From positions 24,855,294-24,919,293 of the forward strand of contig NC_063155.1 of the NCBI RefSeq assembly GCF_020921035.1: a stretch of DNA of 64,000 nucleotides, in the 5' to 3' direction. Origin of the DNA: Rhodamnia argentea (Eukaryota; Streptophyta; Magnoliopsida; Myrtales; Myrtaceae). The notes beneath the pieces are model-generated. The model had not been told where the DNA came from, made no database searches, and saw only the letters and a list, made by a program, of their open reading frames with translations. The position numbers and the translations under genes are program-made. This document shows positions 11,044 to 22,889 of this stretch, piece after piece. Every line of letters starts with the position of its first letter. Position 1 is the first letter of the stretch.

Positions 11044-13422
11044 CTATATTACCTCGTCGCGTCTAAATTGAGTCAAATCTACGACCATCACGGTGATATC
11101 ATCCAGACTACCCCTGCTGATAGCAAGGTTCGCAAGCTCCTTACAAGCAGCTACGAGACCAACAGAAGAGAATCCCTTGCTACAGTCGCCATTCTTCTCT
11201 TGACTACTAAGGCATTCGGTTTTTGTGTTTATTCTCTTAACCAGGGATACTCTTCTCGACTTCAATGGTGGGCTGTCGATTTCGCCGAAGAACTCATTTT
11301 CACTATCTTTCCAGCTTTCAATAGGTTTCCTGTGGCTTGGCGATTGCTTAATTTTCTTCTGTTGCTTGAGCAGCGAGATCCTCCGCAGCTTTGATGAGGG
11401 GCTGACATTAACACATCCGAACTCATCATTTTCATCCTTGTGAAGATCTGTTGATGACAAGGTTACCTTATCAGCCACGCATGAACATCTTATGATGTTG
11501 ACAGCTTCCTGGTTGCCAACCTAATGCAAAAGGTAGAGTATGAGAAACTCAACAAAACAATTAAATAAAAAGTCACAAGAACTAAAGCAGTGCATTGCTT
11601 ATTTTCTTATGCTCACCTCTTCCCACAATCCATCGGATGCCAAGACAAGGAATTCCATATCTACAGTCAAATGAAGAACTCTTGTATCAGGTTCAGCCAT
11701 TACCCACTGCTTCAAATGAGCATCGCCGATGCTTCTTGAAACAGAGAGTATCCCGTGCACTCTCCAGGATCCTCTGTGCATCTCTACAAATCCTCCCTAA
11801 ACCACGAGATGAGAGAGTACCCCATTGAAATCGTAAAAATAGAAATAAAAAATCGAGAGTGTTTTATCTTTCAGGAGTTTGATTGGAGAGTAAAGCGTAC
11901 CATATCCTCTATCCTTTGCTTTTCATCCTCTTTATCTGCTCTGTGATCCTTTGTGAGAGCTTCAGCCACTCCTCCTCTACAGAGAACAGCCCTGCAATCT
12001 CCCAAGTTTGAAATAGCAATTTCCTGGCCTTGGATTAAGGCTGTGACGCAGCACGCGCCGCTGCTTAAACCCTGCAAAAAGTTATTATTGGGATGGTCGG
12101 GTACTGCATTTGAAAGGAGTATAGCAAGTTGAATGCTATAACAAGCATATGTTCTCTTGGCATACTCTCTGTACAGTCTTGAGCTATTCATTATGATGTA
12201 AATCTTGGCCAGATGTATGCATATAGAGGTTTTGACGAATGGATGAATAGTCCATCTTGACTAGCGAAGGAGCTAGATGAGAATGGTGATGATGAGGATG
12301 AAAATGAAATCGAACAATTGAACTCGAGTTGGTATACGAGGTTGAAATTTGCCCATTGCTGCAATCTACAGAATGTAAGAAGCAAGTTTGACGAGACAGG
12401 GCAAATAGAGTAAAGAACGAGAATGCATGAGTGTACTGCATTTTCTTTGTACCAGTCACGCCACACTCGATTGGCCAGAAGCAAATAAGGAGAAAACCAA
12501 TAATTCTATCTGAGGGGCTCTTCAGCTAAAACTAACTCTTCCAGGGAATTTCAAACTTTGGCACTCGTGAAATCTCCATACAGGATATCTCTAGTTCTCC
12601 CAAATGGATTGTGGCATAGAAGAAGAACTAGAAGATAAAGCACTCAAGTTCTCGAGAAACTCACGGAAGCCGGATCATCTCTCCTGGACGAGAATTAGAT
12701 AGATCTGAAGAAGCTAACTGTTCTAATTTGCAAATCATCTACCCCACAATTCACTGCTCACCAAATTCAGACTTCATTCAACAAGCTAATGTCCCCCGCT
12801 AGACTGAACAGGTCAAAGCTGAGGAATTTGTTCTCACGATGCAAGAAACTGCCTAAGCTAAGCATTCCAGTACATAGCTCAAAATTACCCGTGTCATAAA
12901 TTCTTGGTCTGTTTTCAAGTATCCAGCTTTAATAGCTGCTTCTTTATCTGGAATCGTCTCGGCATTCACCATCATTTCAAGGATGTTCTCGTGCAAGTGC
13001 TCCGCAACATAATCTGCAGCCTTTCTACCCCCATGCCCGTCATACACACCGAAGAAACCCTGCACGTTAATTATTCCCGGAAACCAAGAAACGGTTAAAA
13101 AAACCAAAACTTTCGGAGAAATACTCGCATAAACCTCGCTGAAAAAGGTCCTCACTTTACTTGGGTTCCCATCTAAGGAAGAGGCGATCTTGTAAGCGTC
13201 CTCCATGAACTTCTTCTTGCCTTTGAACGACACGACCGCGACTCCAGGCTCGCCGAAGCAGACGGCATCGTCTCGGCAAGCGAGGTCGCGGGACCTGAGC
13301 TCGTCGGGTTGGAGCTGTCGCAGGACGTTTGGGATCTCGAGCTTCGAGGGTCTCTTTCGCTTGGCGGAGGAAGAGGAGAGAGCGAGGACGCCGGTCGAAG
13401 ATGAAGATGGGGTGCTAGCCAT
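11044..13422 (-). CDS. Protein phosphatase 2C, clade B (AP2C-like), 421 aa
   Basis: Minus-strand exons are 13422-13156, 13059-12889, 12071-11901, 11796-11617 and 11520-11044, joined in phase to 421 residues. PP2C motifs appear in order: KKFMED (71-75), [10 protein letters not shown] (91-100, metal-binding Asp96), GACC and [30 protein letters not shown] and [13 protein letters not shown]. It is a Mg/Mn-dependent Ser/Thr phosphatase. Residues 21-30 ([10 protein letters not shown]) fit the basic-x-LxI MAPK-docking motif known in Arabidopsis AP2C proteins, so MAPKs are likely substrates by family inference. Between motif 10 and the last strand there is an insertion of about 100 residues (282-383) holding two copies of an SP..K.RR(I/V)SL module. 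Probable PP2C 2/14-type proteins of other plants appear to have a related insertion. Intron 2 is 817 bases. Confidence 0.92.
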
Positions 13423-15037
13423 CGTGTTTTCGGAGAGACACTGTCAAGGCGTGAAGGGGTTCAAGGTTCAACGGCTAGAACAGAGTGACAAACGGTGAAT
13501 GAGGAAAGGAAGCAGATGCAGAGAGGGATGGCCGCGACATTCGAGAGCCGTTGGGAGCCTTGGAATTAGCGGTCAATGCTTTGAACAGATTTTTGGGCTT
13601 GGGCTTTTGGCCAGTCAGTGGAGGGAAAATTTACAAAATTCAAGCAGATGCAGAGAGAGATAGAGAGAGCAGGGTGCCGTGTCCTAAACGTCAGGGCATG
13701 TTGGTTTTGTGGTTTGGAAAAAAAAAAAATTTCCTCCTTATCAGAAGAGAAAATCGCTTTGCTCGATCTAAGTATGTTTTCGATCTATGAAAAACGTTTT
13801 TGATAAATCGAACAGCTTTTCGTCATCCAAATAACAAAAGTCAAAAAATAGTATCTCGAAAACACTTTTCCCCTCCCACAATGATGATTTTAGGGAAACC
13901 GACATCATTCTTGTCGGAAGAGGGGAATTGTTTTCCTTCGATCTAAGCTTGTTGTATCCAACCCACCGAAAGCGTTTCCCGTCATCCACATAACAAAAAG
14001 TTGGAAAACAATTTCCCTGAAATAATTGGTTTCTCAAACAAATGGATGAAGCAAGAATGTTAAATATGTACATATTATACGTGCATTTATGAGTCAATAA
14101 TTGAATATTTGAAAGTTTCCTGAGTTTCGAATTTAAGAATGAAAAACCAACTGGCTTTTAGTAACGGGCTTTTAGAGTTTTCTTGGTACCAAGTTCGATT
14201 CATGGCTCGAGGATGAAGATGCCTTATGCCTCTCCCGTATAACAGGGGCTCTCTTCGTATGGAGCTTTCTTGGTACCAAGTTCAATTCATTGCTTCAGAC
14301 TGAAGATGATTAGTGCCAGTCCACGAAAGGTAATAAATATTGGAGGAGAAAAGGGGCTCGCTGGGGAGGTCACCGGTGAGCCTAATGCCGGTGCCGGTGA
14401 AAGCGTAAAGGAGAACGGGATTGACATCATAGATAAAAAAAAAATACAGAGAACGTGGGGATTTTTAGAAAGAGTGGGAGGCGTGGCGTAGAAGGGAATG
14501 TCGTGCAAAAAAAAAAGACAAAAGTGAGACCTGCAAGTGAAAAAAGAAGAAACCAAATAAAAGAGTTGGCAAAAGAAGGAATCATATAAAATCGTATCAG
14601 AAGTGATGGGCCACATAAAGGATAAAGATGGTCAAAACGCAAAAAAAAAAAAAAAAGGAGTTGGAGTGGAAAAAGCGCGAGCCAATCAAAATTGCATGAG
14701 TTACAAATTTAGATTAAGCAAAAAATAAAAGTCGATTTAGACACGCCCTTTTGTTAAACAGACTTCAATAAACATGTCTTTGGATTTTCTAACGGACTCC
14801 GTTAGTGAGTATCCTCGATATTGGACAGTATTTTTATTAAAAACAAATGTAATGAAAACTTTACGATTTTCTAAATTAGTTTACTTGACAAATGTGTTAG
14901 AGACATCTCTTAACAATAGTTTTCCAAGAGCCTCAATTGGCAAAGGAGATGTTGCAGTTTTCGATTACTGTCCTCGTACTTTGTCAAATCAATATTTTGG
15001 AAAGGATTATAGTTATCACCGTATTGACTGTCCTTGT
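13423..15037. other. PP2C upstream region and non-genic DNA
   Basis: The first 150 bases are the PP2C leader and promoter; no clear TATA box was seen. Roughly 13700-14045 looks like a worn MITE: TTTGTGGTTTGG at the left, TTTCTCAAACAAATGG at the right, and two internal copies of a CGTCATCCA(A/C)ATAACAAAA segment. From 14500 to 15037 I see only A-rich sequence. Confidence 0.45.
14175..14308 (+). repeat. Two direct copies of a 47-base segment
   Basis: 14175-14221 and 14262-14308 share GAG(T/C)TTTCTTGGTACCAAG, then CATT/CATG and GAAGATG, with several mismatches and an 87-base period. No coding sense. Confidence 0.6.
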
Positions 15038-18000
15038 TGTCGCGACCTCGCCTTCGGCCTCCCGCGAAGGGTCCGGCGGGGTTTAGAGGTGTTGCCATCG
15101 GTCAATGGCTTGGACTCTCCCAAGTCCTACCTCGCATGACATTGGATTTCTTTTTACCGATTAGCAAATTAAAATGCTATTAAGAGTCGCCACTAGCCTA
15201 TTGGGGTCGGCTAGAAACCAATCGAGACACGGGAGGGTTATCTCGATTCCTACGCAACCAGAGCTTCTAGATTTGGGGACTTGTTTACGCTAACTAGATA
15301 ATTAGCGCCCTTTCGGTACCTAACCGGTTGATATTTCCTAAGGTGACCACACATTTCGCATATCATTTTAAGCTCATCGGGTATCTAACCGGTACTAAAT
15401 GATCATGCATAATGTTTTTCCGTCATTTCGTGCAATTACCTATTTATCCTTAACCTAGCATATAGGGAAAGCGATTAACAAGCAATTTTTCAAAAGACAG
15501 TATTTTTAAACACTCAATCGGGTAAATATGCCAAATAAAGATCGGGATAAGCACATGCGGATCAAATCTATAATGGCGATATTTAAACAAACAATTTCGA
15601 CTCGAAAGTCGAGTTACAACGATATTAGACTGGATTGGACATCAGTCTTCAATCAACGCCAATTTCGGGCTTAAAATTCACATTAGGGGTAAAAAGGTCG
15701 AAGAAAACATTTTTCTAATTTTCTGAAATTTTTATGATTTTTTTGAATTTTTATTTATTTTTTGATTTTTTGATTTTTTATTATTTTATTAATATTTTAT
15801 TAGAGGGAATCGGGCCCGGGTCGGGTTCTCGGACCCGGGCCTGGATCGAGCCGTCGGACCTGTTCGGGCCCGAGAGAGAGGACCCGAACCGAGCCTGCTC
15901 AGGCCCACTCGCCCAATCTCCTCTTCTTTTTCTCTTCACTTCGGGGCCGACTCCAGCACGGGCCCGGCCCCTTCTCTCTTTCTTCTCGGCCAGCCCGCTC
16001 AAGCGACCTCTCTTCATTTCGGTTTAGCCCATCCGAAGCCCAATCTCTCCTTTTTTATTCAACCCACCAGCTCGAGCCCGACTCCAGCGCAAGCCCGGCT
16101 TTCCTTTTCTTTATTTCTCACGCCAGCCCAATCCTCTCTTCTTTTCTTTTCTTTTTTTTAGCCCATCCGCCCAATCTCCTTTCTTCAGCCCAACTCCTCT
16201 TCTTCTTCTTCTTCTTATTTTTTTTTACCTTCCTCAAGCCGTTCGGTCAACCCACGAACAGCCCACAAAAACGCGATTCACCCCCCCCACCCCATTTTTA
16301 CTATTCATCGTCTTCTTCGTGTATCTTCTTCATGCGACGCCTCCCTTGCGTTCGCTGCACCGAGACCAAAACCGAACGCCGCCGGTCAAAATATCGGCAC
16401 CGACGCCGACTTCGTTGGATATCGAGTCTCCACGTTGATCCGACCCGATCTCCTCTTCTCTAACGCACCTCTACGCTCGTCATCGTGCCACCTTGATTGC
16501 CACATCGGACTACCGCCGGGACGCACCCGCTGGACCTGCTGGAGACCAACCGGTTCAGCCCACCTCGTGTCCAACTGCGTTCGTCGCCACGTCGGATCGC
16601 CACCGCTCGAAGCCCGCGTCCCCTCTCGCTCACGCCGGGTTTCGTCGGCGATTCGTGTTCGTTTGCCGCACCGCTCACGCACGCATCGCCTTCTATTCAA
16701 GCTTGCGTCGTCTCGGCCCGAGTTTGAGTCACTCTCTCGCCAACTCGGTCGGCCTCACCTCGCCTCCACTCGGGCTCGCGTCGTCTCGGCCCAAACTCGC
16801 GATCGCCACCGGACCTCACACGCAAACACTGGTTCGAGTCACGGGTGTCATCTGCGCTCAAATTCCCGAGCCGCCGTCTGCACTCATTTCCCAGCGTCGT
16901 CAACCGTTGCTGGATCGACCTAACTCACTCTCCCCGCGAGTCGTCGACCCTTCATCCTAGCGGACGTAACGGTTGGCGATCGGCTCTACCAACTCTCACG
17001 ACCCCCACCCTCCGGTTTCACTCAACGTCATCACGTTTAAAGAGGGGCTGATCGGGCAACCGAACGAATTGGGGTGTAAGGCCGAAAACCAACATTGTTG
17101 TCCTGGGCAATGCTTGGATACATAGGCGGTGAACGAGAGGGAGGTAACGGCTCATTTAAGAGCCAAAGATGGCAGTGCAACAAAAATACATAATGGAAGA
17201 GGAACTTGCGACCAAGTCTATACTACACGCAAGCCGAAACGATGGAGTTCGGTTCATTGTTTCAACCAAATAGGGGGGAGTCTAGAGGTTCGAGTTTACC
17301 TGTCGCGGGAGGATGTCGATTGGGAGTCGACGAATGCGGTGGTGATGAAGGTCCAACGTGCACAGTCGACGCGCAACGTGGGGTAGGAATAAGGACTCAA
17401 GAGAAAATGATGTCCGCTTCCTCGTCTGCTCCTTCCTTGCGCCAACTTGTACTTCCCTCTTCCCTATTCCCTCTCCGTTTTTTTTTTTGTCGCCGAACCG
17501 ATCGAACCCTTCTGCTCCCACTTTCTCTCCCTTTTCTCTATTTTCTCTCCATCTTTTGACGCTCGCTGAACCGAACCAACTTTTGGAGCCTGAGCCAACC
17601 CAACGCCTGCCCTCCTTTCTTTTTTTTTTTTTGTTTTCTTTTTGAGCGACCGAAGAAGCCCCCCAACTTGCTGCCCACGTCTGACTTTGTGGACCAAAAT
17701 GAGCGTGAGATGTGGCCCTTTAGTTGACCGTGTAGATTGTGTGGGCCAAAAATGAGTGATGTGGACTAGGAAGGACCATGTGAGCTGTACAGAGACAGCA
17801 AGATGTGATGTTGTACATGAGTGTTGGTAGAGGAGACGTTGAGATGAGGGTGCAGATGATGGGGTTGGTCTTCATGGGAGGAGAAAAAAAAAGAGAGATG
17901 GGCCATGGGCAACTTAAAGGAGAAAAATGGGCCATGCGCTTGGGCCTATGTAGGAAGAAAATGAAAATGAAAGCTAGGCCTACATCCTACGGGCCTATGG

Positions 18001-18163
18001 GAAAAGAGGGAAGACCGGACCGAGCTTCGCCCGAGAGGGCTCGAGTCGAGCTGGCCCGCCCTGATTTTTTTCTTTTTTTTCTTTTTTTAAATTAGTTATA
18101 TATATTTTTACTTTTTCTATTTCACAATAAGACAAAAATAAATTAGACGTATTCTCATTTAAC

Positions 18164-18199
<36 letters not shown>

Positions 18200-18237
18200 T
18201 AATAATAATATGGGATCGCCAAAATTAGGTGTCAACA
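15038..18237 (-). mobile_element. Solo LTR (3.2 kb), Ty3-gypsy Tat-like
   Basis: Read on the minus strand the element begins TGTTGACACCTAATTTTG and ends GGTCGCGACA. It is flanked by the perfect 5-base target duplication CTTGT at 15033-15037 and 18238-18242. There is no primer site, gag or pol between the ends, so this is an LTR left after LTR-LTR recombination. Near its 3' end it has TAGTGGCGACTC and GGACTTGGGAGAGTCC, modules also found in the shorter LTRs at 54.6 and 58.9 kb. The middle (about 15810-17400) is much more GC-rich than the flanks; its ORFs have no recognisable domain. Confidence 0.85.
18164..18210 (+). repeat. (ATA)n microsatellite at the 5' end of the solo LTR
   Basis: A near-pure TAA/ATA run with one interruption (AAC). 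It lies about 30 bases inside the 5' terminus of the minus-strand solo LTR. Confidence 0.9.
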
Positions 18238-18490
18238 CTTGTTATATGCACAATCAATACTGCTATCCAAGAGCACTTGTGAACAATATCGATTACGAGT
18301 TTACAAGCAAAACGAGAAAAAAAAAAAAGGTACCATATTGAAAATAACATGCACTCTTTATTTAGTTATAGAGTAACGGACCTAACGGTCTAGATAGTTG
18401 TTGCTAATATTCAATTTAGAAAAGGCAAATATAATTTTGTCTGTGTATTTATATGTATCTTTGTGGGGGAGACTTGTCATGTCTAATCTC

Positions 18491-18600
18491 CATCGTTGCC
18501 TTTTTACAGAGCACGGGAGTCGAATCCCGCACCTATGATATTGGCGTCTCCATCCCCCTATTCCTTTACCAGCGGGTCCCGCATGCCGATTGGCGGTAAA
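18491..18600 (-). mobile_element. tRNA-derived SINE fragment
   Basis: On the minus strand GCTGGTAAAGGAATAGG resembles a pol III A box and GGGATTCGACTCCCG a B box, about 45 bases apart. The same arrangement occurs at 53030-53174. This copy shows no A tail or clear target duplication, so its limits are uncertain. Confidence 0.55.
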
Positions 18601-20583
18601 ATAATTTAGAGTGTTAGAATGCTCTTGAAATTCTCTAACCGAGTGTTTCACCAAATGGTCTCCGAGCCCTTTTTTTTTTTTTTTTTTTTTCCCTTTTTCA
18701 TGTTTTATCTACTTTTATTCTGGTGAAATAATTTGAATTTTGAGGTGGGTTAAGATTACCACGACATTCAGGGAAACCGGACCACTACTGGTCCCCTTGG
18801 CAAAGGGAGAAACCTAAAGGGCCAAATTGTTGTCCGGCCCACTCGAACTTTAGGACAGATAAGACAAACGAGAGAACATTTAGTATAACGACTAACGAGT
18901 TTAGGCTTAAGATATTCCTTAGGAGACATGCTTAGCTACTGGTCTCACTACATCAGATTATGGTCTTTTTGGAAAGGTACAAAAAAAAAAGGAAGAAGCT
19001 GGACAATTTGCCTAGCTTCCCTACCGTGCATAATATAGATCTTGAAAGTGGTGAAAGTATAACCCACGTTCGAAAAGGCGGGGTTATTTTCGGATAATGA
19101 TCTCGACTTTCTTTTTCCGGTACCAATCGTCATATTTATGCATTCTCTTGGGATTATTCTTAAGACTACGAATTCATGCCTCTTCAACAAATCACCCTCC
19201 TGCCCAAAAAAAAAAAAAAAGTTAACGAAACGTTGTTTGAAGGACCAGTGTGAACGAGGATCAGTTGAGCGCTCGAAGAGGGTCGAAATCCTAGAAAAAA
19301 AAGTTAAAACTTCGAGTTTCTCTTTTCAATTTTTTTTTTCCAGATTGGTAATGAATTTTGAGCGGAGGGAATCAGGGGACCATGTCCAAAGGACCATACC
19401 GATTCCGCAATGGGGAATTGAAGAAAAAGTGGGGGAAAAGGAATGACAGGGTCAGCTCAGAAATTGTAAAGTGGGGCATTGGAGTGGAGATCCATCCCCG
19501 TCTTAAGACGAGGTCGGTGCGCACAAAACTCAAACAAGTGGTGGGCATCCTCGAACCGAACATGATAACGTAGGGGAGAGATGTTGCTGCCCCACTTCGC
19601 GTTGCCTCGCCAGCCACAAGATCCCGTCCGTTCGACTGTGTCCAAAGCCTAAGCACACCAAGAAAAAGTCAACTCCACCTAACCCTACGGCTCATTAATT
19701 CCACCCTCTAATCATAAGATTGAGAAATTAATCACCATTCCGTTAACGATGAACTCAGATTCGGCCATTAATGGTCGTGTCATCTTCTGCCTTCCGGGAG
19801 CGTTCGCGAGATCGTATGCGCAAGCAATCGAAGCGCGCGATCGGATCGCCAAAGGAACGAGATCAAAAAAGGCGTTATCATCGCACGATACGCCAACATG
19901 CTCAGGTGGGTCGCCTAATCGATTGAGAGGTTTTATTCTTTCTCGTGCTTCTTGCCCAAGCCATGTCCTAAGATCTATTGTTTAGGCGAGCACATCATCG
20001 CCCTTGAGCATCTGCTCATTCTTTGGCTCGGTGGCAAGGACATCACACCTCAAGACAACTAAAGTGTGAGACCTATGGGCAAGACTTGCTATATGACGCT
20101 ATGGATTTAACTCATTGAGGAATTGTCCGCTTTAGCCCGTCTCATATCGAGCCTCACGATTATTTTCTTTGGCATACAGGTGGGCACCTTCTTAGGAGGT
20201 CATCCATTCCGGGAGCGTTCTCCCCCGAGCACGCTTAACTTTAAAGTTCCAAAACTAAGCATTGCCGTTATGTCAAAAGACGCATCCATGAGTTAATTCC
20301 AACTTTCTCACACAGACACACACGGACACATTCAAGAATCGCTCTTCCCACATTCGGTGCACGGTTTGGTTAATTCATATCCCCTTCGTCATCCTAAAAG
20401 CCTATCGGGAGCCGTTCCTTATCCAGACCCTCTAGCGACTACTCTCCGCCCTCATCGAATCACATTGTTGCATATTAAGTGAGACAAAAAAGGGTTCATC
20501 AACAATAAAATTCAGGTACACGAGATCCTAGTTAAGTTTGAGCAAGCTATTAAGCTTCGAAATTCTCAAAGTCAGCCACAATT
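18601..20583. other. Non-genic DNA
   Basis: About 2 kb with no supported gene. Poly-T at 18669-18690 and poly-A near 19206 are visible. The ORFs at 19372-19656 and 19749-19985 have no recognisable domain. Confidence 0.5.
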
Positions 20584-21171
20584 GGGAAAATTGTCCATAG
20601 AATCATAAAATTGCACTTTTGCCAATTCGGTTATAAATCTTTTAATTTTATCAATTGAGTTATAAACATTTCCACGTTTCACTAATTAATCTGGTCAATT
20701 TGAGCCGAAAATCGGCGACGTGGACATCACCTGTCTTATATGACACGGAATGAGCTAACATAACAGTTCTTAATAATAGTTTAATATTATTTGTTGAAAT
20801 TTGAATCTTGTATTTACTTTTTCTTTTGTTTTCTTTCTTTACTTTTTTCGTTTCTTTTTTCTTTTTGCCTTTTTATCTCCACCCCCCATCACCAAGCCTC
20901 AAGCGAGGGACGTCCGTGCTTAGGCTGGCGGAGGGAAAATGGGAAAAAGAAGAAAAAAAAGTAAAGAAGGAAAATAAAAGAGAAGAGAAGAAAAGAAAAT
21001 TACAAAAATACTAACAAAATTTCTACGTCAACGATTTCCGATCGAAATTTGTCGGATGAACTTAATTAACAAAAAAGTGAAAAGGTTTGAGACTCATTGA
21101 CAAAATTAAAATATTTATGACTGAATAAACAAAAATGCAATATGTTTAGGACTTTCTGGATAATTTTCCCC
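20584..21171. repeat. MITE, TIR family A
   Basis: The left arm begins GGGAAAATTGTCCATA and the right end, reversed, reads GGGGAAAATTATCCAGA. Further inside, the two arms share ATTTTAATTTTGTCAAT-type sequence and ACGTGGACAT / CTACGTCAACG. The core is pyrimidine- then purine-rich and includes AAGCCTCAAGCGAGGGACG. Non-coding. Confidence 0.75.
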
Positions 21172-22860
21172 GCCAACATCCGAACATTACGCAAGTCGCG
21201 TCATGACATCATCGATTTAACTTCGACCCGATTAAATAACCTTTGAATATTCGTAGCGTCAAAGAGAAAAGATCAAGTAGTCTTGCCAACTTTAATGGAA
21301 ACTTCAAAGGCTGAGGATGGTTCCACCTACAATGACGCAACTAATCAAGGGGGTATATTCTCATAGCTTTCCTTAGTTCCGTAGTTTTCTCCGGCCGCCT
21401 CTTTGACTTGACTTGTATCGTTAAGCGTGGCCGTGGGGTTGGGACTTTGGGTGTCGTTGTAAGCTTCCCAACGTCGAGGTCTACGCCAGTAGCCGCCGGA
21501 GGCTCGCCGGCATTGACTTCTTCCATTTGTCTTCCTTGTCATTCATTTTATTCATGCATCGTCCTTCTTTTGTTTTTGGTCAAATCATCCATCGTCTTCC
21601 GTCGGTTACGTTCACGCACTCATTTTGTCGTTTCCATTTCGATTTCGATATTCCCACCGATCAATATCCTCGATGGTATCAACAGAAAGACAAAACGAAG
21701 AATAAAAAGACCAAAGTACGAGACGGAGTATGTTCTGTATAGACACCGTTTGGTTTGGGCATAGTTCAGGTTCCTCCTAAAATCGAGAATCCAGAATCTA
21801 CGGTCGAAATCGGATTTTCAAGTTTTGGAAATTGGAACTTACCCATCTCATAACCTAACACCTACCTTATCATAGGTAAATGACTGCATTGAATCATCAC
21901 CTCTTTTCTTCTACAATCTAATGACCACAATTCGTACTTAGCCACACGAAGAATTTGAAGCATTCCATTCATTGACATTGCCGAAAATGAAAGTTTAGAC
22001 TAGTAGTTTCAGATTACACACTCATAACTGGACGAGACATAAAATAAGGTTTTAGGTTCTATTCGGAAGCAGCCTATTCAAATCGGTTTCCCAACTTTTG
22101 AAATCTATAACCCGCCCCGCATACCCTAAAATCTGGAATCATGCTCGTCTCTATTTTGTTCACGAACCAATCAAATAATACCTAATGAGGCAATTTTACA
22201 AAATTATACACAAAACGCACATGCAATTTTAGCAGCAACATAAAAGTAAAACGATCTTTCTGACAAAGTGTATTCCATTCCCTTCACTATATCTAATCTC
22301 CATTTCTCCTTTTTCTTATTAAATTTTCTTTTTGTTAGCACCCGGAATTGTCATGACAGTCAAGAAATCACATTTAATTAAATACCGGACTTTCCCCCGC
22401 GGCCTAAAGATGACACGAAATCGATAATAGATAATTTGCCACTACAATCGATTAATTTAGAGATGACAGTTCTAGAAAAATTTCGGACAATGTTGCTTTT
22501 GATTCCTCCAACTTTTCAAACTTATGCGTACAAAATTGAAGAAAATATTTTATTAGATCACGAATCCCGTCTTATCGATAAAGCCTACCGTAATCATAAC
22601 TTATCTTTATCAAAGCTCAATTTTAAAATACCATTGAATGGGGCTAACGAATTTCGAAACGAACATTGGTAATACAATTAGGTAAAATCAAGGCTCTCCC
22701 AAATAATTGGATGTTCTTCCTAATCAATTCGAAACCAATTAATGCAGAAATATACTAAGAGACGTACGAAGCAAGCCGCTGTAACGAACATTCCGAGCAT
22801 AAATATATTCACACAAAACGATGTCGTCTCTCTCTCTCTAGGCTCTTTCCTTTTAACCGA
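21172..22860. other. Non-genic DNA upstream of the DUF707 gene
   Basis: No gene supported. The ORF at 22436-22672 lacks any motif I know. The last few hundred bases are probably promoter. Confidence 0.5.
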
Positions 22861-22868
22861 TATATAAA
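22861..22868 (+). promoter_or_regulatory. TATA box, DUF707 gene
   Basis: TATATAAA just downstream of a CTCTCTCTCT stretch, followed by a GC-rich leader from about 22890. It is the only good TATA candidate upstream of the 24295 start. Confidence 0.5.
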
Positions 22869-22889
22869 ACGTTCGTCTTCCTTAATTCG

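Noticed and set aside
16435..16960. Several long overlapping ORFs on both strands
   Set aside because: They lie in the GC-rich middle of the solo LTR, have Arg/Ser/Pro-rich composition and no domain; an artefact of base composition.
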